Source: an uncultured Clostridia bacterium (GTDB taxonomy: Bacteria; Bacillota; Clostridia; TANB77; CAG-508). From it: a stretch of DNA of 64,000 bases. A program made the translations under genes and the position numbers. How positions within the stretch are numbered: the first letter of the stretch is position 1; the number at the start of each line of letters is the position of its first letter. The stretch covers positions 71,425 through 135,424 of the forward strand of contig CAKOVK010000001.1 of the NCBI GenBank assembly GCA_934121925.1, written 5' to 3'. Shown here in pieces: positions 38,985-47,702 of the stretch. Under the pieces are notes generated by a model that saw only the letters and a list, made by a program, of their open reading frames with translations, did no database searches and had not been told where the DNA came from.

Positions 38985-39017
38985 AATTTATTTTCAATTC
39001 CTTCCTCAAATTTCAAA

Positions 39018-39245
39018 TTACATGCTTATTATTCTTCCATAAAAATATAATCCTAATCCTATTGTTCCTACAATAATACCAATTATAGCTAATACCTTAC
39101 CTTTTTCTTGTTTTGTTTTAATTTCATTTAGTGCTCTAATTCCTAAACCTAATCCGATTGGACCTAACCACCAAAATATAAATAAAGAAACTATTGAAAA
39201 TATACAAGAATATATGGCGTTTGTGTTAAATTTTTTCTTTTCCAT
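39018..39245 (-). CDS. Small membrane protein of DUF4190 type
   Basis: 75 residues with two membrane helices (YSCIFSIVSLFIFWWLGPIG and VLAIIGIIVGTIGLGLYFYG) joined by GLGIRALNEIKTKQEKGK, the classic DUF4190 layout. Ribosome site AAGGAGG. Its upstream region shares the TAACG operator-like motif with the divergent HTH gene. Confidence 0.75.
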   Translation of the reverse strand: MEKKKFNTNAIYSCIFSIVSLFIFWWLGPIGLGLGIRALNEIKTKQEKGKVLAIIGIIVGTIGLGLYFYGRIISM

Positions 39246-39333
39246 TTTTTACCTCCTTTTTTATTTTTAACGATTTTTCACTTTTTTATTATTTCATAAC
39301 TATATAAAATTTTCAATACTTTTTTGATATTTT

Positions 39334-39361
39334 TAACGTTTTTTCGTTAACGTTATTTCGT
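39334..39361. promoter_or_regulatory. Tandem operator-like repeats before the HTH gene
   Basis: TAACGTTTTTTCGT (39334-39347) directly followed by TAACGTTATTTCGT (39348-39361). A weaker match, TTAACGATTTTTC, occurs near 39267-39280 by the divergent gene. Suggests autoregulation by the HTH protein. Confidence 0.55.
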
Positions 39362-39401
39362 CACATTTGTTATACTTCTTTTATATTAAAAAGGAGTTAC
39401 T

Positions 39402-39638
39402 ATGGAATTATCTCAAGCAGTTAAAGAAAGAATTACTAATCTTTCCAAAAATAAAAATATAACATTACACAAACTTTCTCTTGATGCAGGAATTTCTTAT
39501 TCTACATTAAGTAGCTTTATGCGTGGAAAATGCAAAACACCAAATTTATCTACTATATTGCATATATGCGAAGGACTAAATATTGATTTGTTCGAATTTT
39601 TTCAAGATGAAATTTTTAAAAATGTAAAAGATGAATAA
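39402..39638 (+). CDS. Xre/Cro-type HTH regulator
   Basis: 78 residues, a stand-alone HTH_3 domain: VKERITNLSKNKNITLHKLSLDAGISYSTLSSFMRGKCKTPNLSTILHICEGLNIDLFEFF. AAGGAG precedes the ATG. Divergent from the two membrane proteins, whose expression it probably controls. A palindromic terminator follows (39639-39680). Confidence 0.85.
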   Translation: MELSQAVKERITNLSKNKNITLHKLSLDAGISYSTLSSFMRGKCKTPNLSTILHICEGLNIDLFEFFQDEIFKNVKDE

Positions 39639-39695
39639 GAAGCAATTATATTATATTTAATAATACAATATAATTGCTTCTTACATTTCCATATC

Positions 39696-39782
39696 TCATT
39701 CTTTTTCTCTTTCTAACGCTTCATTTAATGCTTCTAATATTTCTGCTTTTGTATTTTTCAATGTTATTTCTTCTTTTTTCAT
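39696..39782 (-). CDS. Micro-ORF (28 aa)
   Basis: MKKEEITLKNTKAEILEALNEALEREKE, shown here only as a single short amphipathic, acidic peptide with an excellent AAAGGAG site. It resembles the start of longer coiled-coil proteins in clostridia, so it may be a truncated remnant rather than a functional peptide. Confidence 0.4.
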   Translation of the reverse strand: MKKEEITLKNTKAEILEALNEALEREKE

Positions 39783-39953
39783 GACTTTTACTCCTTTTTC
39801 TTTTATTTTTTATATTTTATCATAAAAATAAAGTAATCTACATAATTTATGCAAATCACCTTGTTTTTTAATTTCATTTATTAACAATCCCAATTTAACA
39901 ACAGGATTTTTTATACTTAAGCCCCCTTTAATTTCAATACTTTCTGGAATAAG

Positions 39954-40207
39954 TTATCCTTTATTTTTACCGTTCTTGAGTGTTACATCCTTGTGTACTG
40001 TTGATTTTGAGATTCCAAATTTTTTAGCAGCTCCACGTACTGTATCTTTTGAATCTATTATATATTGTGCTAGAGCTACTGCTCTTTCCTCTATTGAAAC
40101 TCCTCTCATAAAAGCAAAACCTCCATACGAATACATTTGTTTAATTGTATTCTTATAGAGGTTCATTTATGAATTTTATTTTATTGCTATTCTATTGTAC
40201 CAAAATT
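39954..40207 (-). pseudogene. Truncated second copy of spoIIID
   Basis: Repeats the spoIIID leader and residues 1 to about 46 (through STVHKDV) almost identically, then diverges into TLKNGKNKG and stops. The DNA-recognition helix is present but the C-terminal tail is lost. With 38004-38228 it brackets the accessory island. Confidence 0.85.
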
Positions 40208-40215
40208 TCCTGTCC

Positions 40216-41208
40216 CTATTGGCATTGTATTAACTTCTCTAGTATTTGAATAGCATTGCTTGCAGCACCTTTTCTTATATTATCTGCCACAACCCACATA
40301 TTAATTCCAGATTCTACACTATCATCTCTTCTTAGTCTTCCAATATATACGTCATCTGTTCCTGTTGAATTTGTAGCCAATGGATATATTTCTTTTTCAA
40401 TATCGTCCTGAATAACAATAGAAGGACTATTTGATAATACTTTTTTCAATTCATTCATATTTATTTCTTTTTCAAATTCAATATTAATTGATTCAGAGTG
40501 AGAATTTAAAACTGGAACTCTTACTGTTGTTGCTGTAATTTTCATATCTGGATTATTTAAAATTTTCCTAGTTTCATTAATCATTTTCAGTTCTTCCTTA
40601 GTGTATCCATTTTCGGTAAAAGAATCAATTTGAGGTATACAGTTATTAGCAATTGGATATGGAAATTTTTGATTTTTTAATCCTTTTAAAGTATCCTCTA
40701 AGTCTTTAATTCCTTTTTGTCCTGCACCTGATACTGCTTGATATGTAGAGTATACTATTCTTTTGATTTTATACATATCGTCTAATGGCTTTAATGCGAC
40801 AACTGCTTGTATTGTTGAACAATTAGGGTTTGCTATAATACCTTTATGTTTTTTTATATCCTGTACATTTACTTCTGGTACTACAAGTGGTACATCTTTG
40901 TTCATTCTAAAATAGCTACTATTATCTATTACAATTGTGCCATTTTTTACTGCAATTGGTGCATATTTTTTAGATACTTCTCCTCCAGCAACAAATATTG
41001 CATAATCAAAATTTTTGTTAAAAGTCTCTTTTGTTAATTCTTGTATTACGTATTCTTCTTCCATGAATTTTACTTTTTTTCCCTTGGATCTTTTAGATGC
41101 AAAAATTTCATATTCAATATTAGGAAATCTTCTTTCTTCTAATACTTTTAAAACTGTCTGTCCTACTAAACCTGTGACACCAATTATTGCTAATCTTTTA
41201 TTTTTCAT
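40216..41208 (-). CDS. asd: Aspartate-semialdehyde dehydrogenase
   Basis: 330 residues; reduces aspartyl phosphate to aspartate semialdehyde. LAIIGVTGLVGQTVLKVLEERRFP (NADP loop), IIANPNCSTIQAV with the catalytic Cys, and SYQAVSGAGQKG-type loop (STYQAVSGAGQKGIKDL). The ATG at 41208 is preferred over 41220 since MKNKRLAIIG begins the domain. Last gene of the lysC-ddh-dapA-dapB-asd operon; its frame start overlaps the dapB end. Confidence 0.95.
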   Translation of the reverse strand: MKNKRLAIIGVTGLVGQTVLKVLEERRFPNIEYEIFASKRSKGKKVKFMEEEYVIQELTKETFNKNFDYAIFVAGGEVSKKYAPIAVKNGTIVIDNSSYFRMNKDVPLVVPEVNVQDIKKHKGIIANPNCSTIQAVVALKPLDDMYKIKRIVYSTYQAVSGAGQKGIKDLEDTLKGLKNQKFPYPIANNCIPQIDSFTENGYTKEELKMINETRKILNNPDMKITATTVRVPVLNSHSESINIEFEKEINMNELKKVLSNSPSIVIQDDIEKEIYPLATNSTGTDDVYIGRLRRDDSVESGINMWVVADNIRKGAASNAIQILEKLIQCQ

Positions 41209-41216
41209 ATTCAATC

Positions 41217-41966
41217 TCATTCCTTTAATAAATCTTTCATATTATAGATTCCAGCATTTTGATTTATAATAAATTGAGCCGCCTTTAGTGCTCCTTTTGC
41301 AAATATTCCTCTTGATGTTACATTATGTGTTATTTCTAAACTTTCATTCTCACTAAAAAATATTACAGTATGTTTTCCAACTTCTGTTCCCCCTCTAATA
41401 GAATGGATTCCTATCTCTGTATTGCTACGTTTTATCTTTCTTTCATGTCTATCATATATATACTCAAATTTGTTTTCTAATACTTCATTTATAGAATCTG
41501 CTAGCATTAAAGCTGTTCCACTTGGACTATCTATTTTATTTCTATGGTGTGTTTCTATTATTTCAATATCTGCTTCCTTAAGTTTAATTGCTAATTCTGA
41601 TATTATTTGACTCATTAGACTAATATTATAAGACATATTGCTCGATTTAAAAATAGGAATTGATTTTGAATATTGTTCACATATCTTCTTTTCCTCATCA
41701 GGGCTAAACCCTGTTGTTGCTATTACAATTGGTATTTTGTTTTTCTTTGCATATTTTAAAATATTAAATGTAGCTTTAGGATTTGAAAAATCTATTATTA
41801 CATCTGGATTTGCTTTTATTTCTTCTATGTTGCTATATATTGGTATTTTACTATCGCACTTTGTTTTATCATATCCAGCACAAACAATAAATTCATCACT
41901 TTTTTCTATCTCTTTTAAAAGTTCTTGCCCCATTTTCCCTGTTATTCCACTAATTAAGATTTTCAT
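41217..41966 (-). CDS. dapB: 4-hydroxy-tetrahydrodipicolinate reductase
   Basis: 249 residues. Rossmann start KILISGITGKMGQELL, ATTGFSPDE, and HHRNKIDSPSGTALMLADSI with the catalytic His and Lys. The start overlaps the dapA stop by four bases, indicating translational coupling. Confidence 0.95.
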   Translation of the reverse strand: MKILISGITGKMGQELLKEIEKSDEFIVCAGYDKTKCDSKIPIYSNIEEIKANPDVIIDFSNPKATFNILKYAKKNKIPIVIATTGFSPDEEKKICEQYSKSIPIFKSSNMSYNISLMSQIISELAIKLKEADIEIIETHHRNKIDSPSGTALMLADSINEVLENKFEYIYDRHERKIKRSNTEIGIHSIRGGTEVGKHTVIFFSENESLEITHNVTSRGIFAKGALKAAQFIINQNAGIYNMKDLLKE

Positions 41967-42859
41967 TCTTCCACCTCTATTAATCCATATTTCTTCATTT
42001 CCTGAATTAGACCTTCTTTTCCTTTATCACTCATCTTTATTAATGGTAATCTTGGAATTCCTACATTATATCCTAAAATATTGTATGCTTCTTTTATTGG
42101 TATTGGGTTCACTTCTGAAAATAAACTTGATGTTAAATCTAAAGTTTTCAGTTGCAAATTTATTGCAGTTTCTATATCTCCTTCCAAAAATGCATATATC
42201 ATTTTATGCACATCATTTGGTATGATATTTGAAAGAACTGAAATAACGCCAACTCCTCCAACTGAAAGTACTGGCAATATTTGATCATCATTCCCAGAAT
42301 ATATTGCTAAATTATCTTTGCATAAATTTGCTATTTCTGCTATTTGTGATATATTTCCACTTGCTTCCTTTATTGCAACTATATTTTTTAGTTTTGAAAG
42401 TTCTAAGCATGTTTTAGGTAATATATTAACACCAGTTCTAGAAGGCACATTATATAAAATTACTGGAATGTTTATTGCATTTGCTATAGCTTTATAATGA
42501 GCTACTAATCCTTCTTGTGTAGTTTTATTATAATATGGCGTAACTAACAAAACAGCATCTGCTCCAACACTTTCAGAATATTTTGACAATTCTATTGCAT
42601 TTTTAGTACAGTTGCTTCCAGTTCCAGCAATTATTGGTATTCTTTTATTTGCTACATCTATAGCAAATTTGATTGTTTCTTTTTTTTCTTGCATAGTCAT
42701 TGTTGAGGATTCTCCTGTGGTACCACATACAATTATTGCATCTGCTCCATTTTTTATTTGATATTCTATCAAATTTCTAAATTCATTAAAATTAATGCCA
42801 TCATCTATAAATGGAGTTACAATAGCTGTTCCACAGCCTTTAAATATTATTTTTTTCAT
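41963..42859 (-). CDS. dapA: 4-hydroxy-tetrahydrodipicolinate synthase
   Basis: 298-residue class I aldolase. VCGTTGESSTMTMQEK, VTPYYNKTTQEGLVAHYKAI, LYNVPSRTGVN with the catalytic Tyr, and IVAIKEASGN with the Schiff-base Lys. Condenses pyruvate with aspartate semialdehyde. Confidence 0.96.
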   Translation of the reverse strand: MKKIIFKGCGTAIVTPFIDDGINFNEFRNLIEYQIKNGADAIIVCGTTGESSTMTMQEKKETIKFAIDVANKRIPIIAGTGSNCTKNAIELSKYSESVGADAVLLVTPYYNKTTQEGLVAHYKAIANAINIPVILYNVPSRTGVNILPKTCLELSKLKNIVAIKEASGNISQIAEIANLCKDNLAIYSGNDDQILPVLSVGGVGVISVLSNIIPNDVHKMIYAFLEGDIETAINLQLKTLDLTSSLFSEVNPIPIKEAYNILGYNVGIPRLPLIKMSDKGKEGLIQEMKKYGLIEVEE

Positions 42860-42876
42860 ATCAGTCTCTCCTTATT

Positions 42877-43860
42877 TTATAATATATTTTTTATTAATTC
42901 TTCCTGTGTTTTATTCGAGAGTAATGCTGGTGGTATATCAAAAACAGTAATAGCTCCATATTCTCCTTTTTGATATAATCTATATACAGCTCTAGCATAT
43001 GCTACTAGTACACTTGCTGTAAATTCTGGATTAGAATCTAACTTTAAAGAATATTCTATTATCTCCTTTGATTTATCATTTTTTCCTGTTTTTCCACTCC
43101 TTATTACAACTCCACCATGTGGCATTGTATTATGATATTTTTTGAATTCTTCTTCTGATACAAAATTTACAATTGTATCATAGTCTGCGAAATAGTTTGG
43201 CATATTGATTATTTCATTTTTTACCTTTTCCTGATCTGCATTTTTCTCTAAAACAACAAAACATTCTCTTATGTGTTTTTCTCTAGCCGTTAATTCTATG
43301 CTCTCTCCCTTTCGCACTCTTTCCATTGCTTTTTCTACTGGTATTGTATATTGTTTTGCATCCTTAACTCCATCTATTCGTCTTATTGCATCAGAATGTC
43401 CTTGACTTACTCCTTTTCCCCAAAACGTATATGTATTACCTTTTGGCAAATAGCATTCTGCTAATAATCTATTTAATGAAAAAATTCCTGGATCCCATCC
43501 ACATGAAATCAAGGCTATTTTTTTAGCTGATTTGGCACTTTCATTTACATTTTTAAAATGACTCGGTATTTTTGCATGTGTGTCAAAACTATCTATTACA
43601 TTAAACATAGATGCAAATTTTGGTGTCTGAACTGGTAAATCTGTAGCAGAACCTCCACACAAAATCATAACATCTATATCATCTCTCCATTTTTCTATTT
43701 CTTTTATCGAATTTACTTTTACATTTGTTAATGTCTTTATACTACTAGGGTTCCTTCTTGTAAATATGGCTCTTAATTCCATATCATTATTATTTAAAAC
43801 TGCAAGTTCTACCCCTTTCCCTAAGTTTCCATATCCTATTATTCCAATTTTTATACTCAT
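42877..43860 (-). CDS. ddh: meso-Diaminopimelate dehydrogenase
   Basis: 327 residues. IKIGIIGYGNLGKGVELAV, DVMILCGGSATDLP, CGWDPGIFSLNRLLAECYLPKGNTYTFWGKGVSQGHSDAIRRIDGV: the standard Ddh active-site region. It makes DAP from tetrahydrodipicolinate in one step, bypassing succinylase/acetylase genes, none of which is present here. Confidence 0.95.
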   Translation of the reverse strand: MSIKIGIIGYGNLGKGVELAVLNNNDMELRAIFTRRNPSSIKTLTNVKVNSIKEIEKWRDDIDVMILCGGSATDLPVQTPKFASMFNVIDSFDTHAKIPSHFKNVNESAKSAKKIALISCGWDPGIFSLNRLLAECYLPKGNTYTFWGKGVSQGHSDAIRRIDGVKDAKQYTIPVEKAMERVRKGESIELTAREKHIRECFVVLEKNADQEKVKNEIINMPNYFADYDTIVNFVSEEEFKKYHNTMPHGGVVIRSGKTGKNDKSKEIIEYSLKLDSNPEFTASVLVAYARAVYRLYQKGEYGAITVFDIPPALLSNKTQEELIKNIL

Positions 43861-43865
43861 ATTAT

Positions 43866-44605
43866 CTATCCTTCTTTATCTATTATTGTTCCTACATTTT
43901 CAAAATTAAAAGTAGATTTTACTATTATTTTAATATTCTCTTCTTTAGCTATTTCCACACATTTATAATGTAAAACTTTTGCTCCATTTTTTGCCATTTC
44001 TATCATTTTATTATATGATATTTGTTTATATTTTGTTGCACATTTATTTTTATTTGGATCATCTGAATAAATTCCATCTACATCTTTAAAAACTTCACAT
44101 TCCTTTAATCCTAGTGCTTTAGCTAAAGCTATTGCAGTAATATCAGAACCACCGTCTTCCAAGTGTCGTTATATTATTATCTCTTGTAAGTCCTTGAAAT
44201 CCTGCAACTATTACAATTTTTTCTTCTTTTAATTCTTTTAATATTCTATCAGTATTTATATCAATAATATTGGCATTTCCATAATTAGAATCAGTAATTA
44301 TTGGAACTTGCCATCCAAGAAGAGATACTGCTTCATATCCCAAATTACTCAAACACATTGATAATTTTGCTATTGTAATTTGTTCTCCTGTTGCTAATAA
44401 AACATCTTGTTCTCTTAAATTTTCTTTTGTTGAAATTTCTCCTTTCTCTTTTAATAATTCATCTGTCATATTCCCTTGTGCTGATACTACAACTACAACT
44501 CCTTCTCCTTTTTTCTTTGCCCCGAATTATATGTTTACAAACATTATATAAACAAGGGCTATCTGCTACAGAACTGCCTCCGTATTTCTGAACTACTAGT
44601 TTCAT
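43866..44605 (-). CDS. lysC: Aspartate kinase, catalytic domain only, with two +1 sites
   Basis: Phosphorylates aspartate to open the lysine/DAP pathway. MKLVVQKYGGSSVAD at the N-terminus, VVVVVSAQGNMTDELL, AGFQGLTRDNNITTLGRGGSDITA and KDVDGIYSDDPNK are the kinase blocks. The gene is cut into three frames by CGG at 44522-44524 and 44152-44154; skipping each C yields a continuous 245-residue protein with Gly-28 and Gly-151. The protein ends at VGTIIDKEG and has no ACT domains, so lysine feedback through them is absent. First gene of the operon. Confidence 0.9.
44152..44154 (-). other. CGGT +1 site in lysC (Gly-151)
   Basis: CTT GGA AGA CGG TGG TTC TGA stops; AGA, CGGT as Gly, GGT TCT GAT gives LGRGGSDITA, the invariant aspartokinase motif. 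Confidence 0.93.
44522..44524 (-). other. CGGG +1 site in lysC (Gly-28)
   Basis: ATA ATT CGG GGC enters a basic, Arg/Cys-rich nonsense frame ending in TGA. ATT, CGGG as Gly, GCA AAG AAA continues to VVVVVSAQG. Confidence 0.88.
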
Positions 44606-44671
44606 TTCTATAACCCCTTAGTGTAAATTAAATGATATTTAAGTCTAAATATTCATTTTTAAAGTAATACT

Positions 44672-44700
44672 ATTATATGCTTCTTATATATTTTAATCAA
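44672..44700 (-). promoter_or_regulatory. Promoter of the lysC operon
   Basis: Minus strand TTGATT (44695-44700), 17-bp spacer, TATAAT (44672-44677). Transcription would start near 44665, leaving a leader of only about 60 bases, too short for a lysine riboswitch. Confidence 0.75.
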
Positions 44701-44753
44701 GTTCTATTTAAAAGTTTCTCTTTTTTCTTATAATTAGAATATTGTGTCAACAT

Positions 44754-44888
44754 TCAATATGTTACTTTATTTTTATATTCTTTCTTGTATGCTTCATATG
44801 AATATTTATCGTGCATATGATGTATAATATTTAATGCATTAACATATACTCTTGCAACCCAATCTAACATTTCTTCAAATTTTTTCAT
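44754..44888 (-). CDS. Small ORF (44 aa)
   Basis: [24 protein letters not shown]... ends YKNKVTY. Its ATG overlaps, as ATGA, the stop of a 12-codon ORF (44885-44924) that has the strong site AAGGAG. Either translational coupling from an upstream leader peptide or one older gene split by an indel. Function unknown. Confidence 0.4.
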   Translation of the reverse strand: MKKFEEMLDWVARVYVNALNIIHHMHDKYSYEAYKKEYKNKVTY

Positions 44889-44945
44889 ACTTTGTTAAAA
44901 CCATCCCATTGTTTAAATTCCATATAATCACACTCCTTAATATAC

Positions 44946-45031
44946 ATTTTGATGAGTGAGCGTTGTTAAAATCTTATATATAACAAAAACACTAATTTCA
45001 GGGGATGAAAAATGTACTCACTCATCAAAAT
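44946..45031. repeat. Long-looped inverted repeat
   Basis: ATTTTGATGAGTGAG (44946-44960) and its exact complement CTCACTCATCAAAAT (45017-45031) enclose about 56 bp. The right arm overlaps a possible 20-codon hydrophobic ORF on the plus strand (45012-45074, starting MYSLIKIYIIIL, with AGGGGA before it). Confidence 0.6.
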
Positions 45032-45137
45032 ATATATTATTATTTTATTTGCTTTGTTCTATATAGTAGAATAGGCCAGCAAATTTGCTAGCCTACTCCC
45101 TTTGAAAAAATGTATAAAAATAAGAGAAAAAAGAATT

Positions 45138-45677
45138 TTAATAATTTTCTGCCTTTATTTCAAAAAATGCTTTTGGATGTGTACATACTGGGCATATTTT
45201 AGGTGCTTTTGTTCCAACAACAATATGTCCACAATTTCTGCATTTCCAAATTTTTATTTCTCCTGCTTCGAAAACCTTTTCTTCCTTAACATTTTCTAAT
45301 AGTTTTCTATATCTATCTTCATGTTCTTTTTCTATTTTTGCCACTTCTTCAAACAAATATGCTATTTTCTTAAAACCTTCCTCTTTTGCTTCTTTTGCCA
45401 TTCTATCATACATATTTGTCCATTCGTAATTTTCTCCTTCTGCTGCTGACTTTAGGTTTTCTACTGTTGATGAAATCTCTCCACCATTTAGTAATTTAAA
45501 CCATAGTTTTGCATGTTCTTTTTCATTATCTGCTGTTTCTTGAAATATTGCAGCTATTTGCTCATATCCATCTTTTTTTGCTTTGCTAGCAAAATATGTA
45601 TATTTATTTCTCGCTTGAGATTCTCCTGCAAAAGCTTCCATTAAGTTTTTTTCAGTTTTAGATCCTTTAAATTTCAT
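45138..45677 (-). CDS. Rubrerythrin (second copy)
   Basis: 179 residues, about four-fifths identical to the protein at 32965-33504, with the same diiron motifs ([36 protein letters not shown]) and rubredoxin cysteines (CRNCGH, CPVCTHP). Own promoter region and GGAGG site. A recent paralogue, possibly differently regulated. Confidence 0.95.
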   Translation of the reverse strand: MKFKGSKTEKNLMEAFAGESQARNKYTYFASKAKKDGYEQIAAIFQETADNEKEHAKLWFKLLNGGEISSTVENLKSAAEGENYEWTNMYDRMAKEAKEEGFKKIAYLFEEVAKIEKEHEDRYRKLLENVKEEKVFEAGEIKIWKCRNCGHIVVGTKAPKICPVCTHPKAFFEIKAENY

Positions 45678-45909
45678 TTTTCCTCCTCGTTTTTTATTAT
45701 CAATTTCTCTTTGTTATTTTTATATCATATATTTCTAAAAAATAATTATATATTCCAGAACAACCAATGCTTGTTTTGGAATGTTTTAAAATTTTATAAT
45801 AATATATGTTGTTTTTTCAAAAAAACATAGGTTTTTTTAGGAATGCTAGTAAATAATGCATTATAAATGTTATAATTAAATTGTAGAAAAATTATAGGAG
45901 AAAAGATAT

Positions 45910-47613
45910 ATGAAATTTTGTGAACAATTAAATTTATATATAAATAGAATTGCTTGTTCTTTGGTTAAATTAGAAGAAGCTTCAAAAGTTTCTAAATCAG
46001 AAATATTTAGATTTAAAAAGGGGCTAAAAATACCTAATCCTCAGCAGTTAGACAGTTTAGCGTTTGGTTTAAGTACTCTTGCACAAGAAAAAAATATTAA
46101 ACTTTCAAAATCTCTTATAAAAAGCGAACTAATAAATACTTCTGATTATATTGATAAGTTTATTTTAAGAGATAATTTTATTATACTTGCTAATGTGTTA
46201 AATATAAATAATTCAGAATTAGCAAGATTTTTAGTTGTTGATCCATCATCAATCTCTAAAATTCGTTCAAAAAAATTTAAAATTACTAATCCAGAAACTT
46301 TTGTAGATAAATTTTCTAGCTTTGTTGTAAAAAAATACGGAACTATCTCAGATAAAAAAGCTGTTGCCCTACTTATGGATTGTAAACTAGATAACTTAAA
46401 TACTGATAAATATTATAAAGAAAATTTAAAACTTTGGTTATGTTCAAATAAGTCTAAAATAAATAAGATTTCAAATGAGCTATTAGAAAAGATTGACACC
46501 TTTAATATAAATGAATATTCTAAAAACAATATATATGTTAAAACAAAAATTCCTAAAACAATTCCTAAAACAAAATGCTATTATAACATAGAAGAAATGA
46601 AACAAGGAGAGTTAGACTTTTTACTTGCAACTATCCTTTCTAATTCAAAAGAAGCTATTACTATATTTACTGATATGCCCTTAGATTATATTAGAGAAGA
46701 TAAAAAATTTAGTGATAGTTTTTTATCATATATAATTTTAGCTTTAAACAAGGGGCTTCATTTAAATATAATACATTCTTTTAATAGACCTTTTAATGAA
46801 TTAAGATTTGATTTAAGTGTTTTAATCCCATTATATATGACAGGACAAGTTTCTTCTTTCTACTTAACAGATGTTTCAAATGGTGTGTATTCACATCTTA
46901 ATTATACATCTGGAAAAGTAGCTTTAAATGGTGAATGCATATCTGGTTATTATAGAGAAGGAAAATATTATTTGGCAACTGATGAAAAAGATGTTGAATA
47001 CTACCAAAAGAAGGTTTCACATTTATTAAGTAAAGCTACACCTTTAATGGAAGTTTATACAAAAGAAAAACAAAAACTACTTTCTACATTCTTGATGGCA
47101 AGTAGCAAATTCAAAACTACTCGCAGAAGAATAGTTTCCTCTCTTCCAATACATACCATGTCTATCGAACTTTTACTTAAAATTTTAAATAGAAACAACA
47201 TATCCTCAGATAATTCTAAAAGAATTATAAATAGTGTTATTGAACAAAAGCAAATAATTATAGAAATGTTTAAATCTGGTGTTTTTGAAGATGATATTGT
47301 TGAACTTTCAAAAGAAAACTTCGAAAAGAACCCTCCTCAGCTTTCTCTATCTTACTCTTTTTATGAAGGAGAAATTTACTATACTTACGACGAATATCTA
47401 GAACATTTAAATTCAACAAAAGAACTTGCTAAAAGTGCTAAAAACTATAAATTAAAAATAAGTAAATCCCATAAATTTAAGAATATTCAAATACTAATAT
47501 GTGAAAATAATTGGATTATGCTTTCAAAAGCAAATAATCCTTCAATACATTTTATAATACATTATTCAAAATTAAGAAATTCCATTCAAGATTTTCTTAC
47601 ATCAATAGATTAA
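45910..47613 (+). CDS. Large HTH-containing protein, unknown
   Basis: 567 residues. The N-terminal 30-110 region has Xre-like helix patterns (LVKLEEASKVSKSEIFRFKKGLKIPNPQQL; a second, ILANVLNINNSELARFLVVDPSSISKIRS). The rest is a mixed helical/sheet domain ending in KLRNSIQDFLTSID, without recognised catalytic motifs. Likely a ligand-sensing regulator of a clostridial family. No adjacent co-oriented target. Preceded by a TATAAT (about 45869) and AGGAGAAAAG. Confidence 0.65.
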   Translation: MKFCEQLNLYINRIACSLVKLEEASKVSKSEIFRFKKGLKIPNPQQLDSLAFGLSTLAQEKNIKLSKSLIKSELINTSDYIDKFILRDNFIILANVLNINNSELARFLVVDPSSISKIRSKKFKITNPETFVDKFSSFVVKKYGTISDKKAVALLMDCKLDNLNTDKYYKENLKLWLCSNKSKINKISNELLEKIDTFNINEYSKNNIYVKTKIPKTIPKTKCYYNIEEMKQGELDFLLATILSNSKEAITIFTDMPLDYIREDKKFSDSFLSYIILALNKGLHLNIIHSFNRPFNELRFDLSVLIPLYMTGQVSSFYLTDVSNGVYSHLNYTSGKVALNGECISGYYREGKYYLATDEKDVEYYQKKVSHLLSKATPLMEVYTKEKQKLLSTFLMASSKFKTTRRRIVSSLPIHTMSIELLLKILNRNNISSDNSKRIINSVIEQKQIIIEMFKSGVFEDDIVELSKENFEKNPPQLSLSYSFYEGEIYYTYDEYLEHLNSTKELAKSAKNYKLKISKSHKFKNIQILICENNWIMLSKANNPSIHFIIHYSKLRNSIQDFLTSID

Positions 47614-47702
47614 ACAACTTATAATAATTACAAAAATAAAACTTTTGATAAAAGGTACGACAGACTGTCGTACCTTTTATCATATTCGTACAGTTATCCT
47701 TA

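Noticed and set aside
39696..39782. Micro-ORF as antitoxin for the HTH gene
   Set aside because: It is short, not adjacent in operon order and has no toxin partner; resemblance to starts of longer proteins favours a remnant.
44606..44753. Lysine riboswitch before lysC
   Set aside because: The leader from the predicted promoter is only about 60 bases and shows no conserved riboswitch core.
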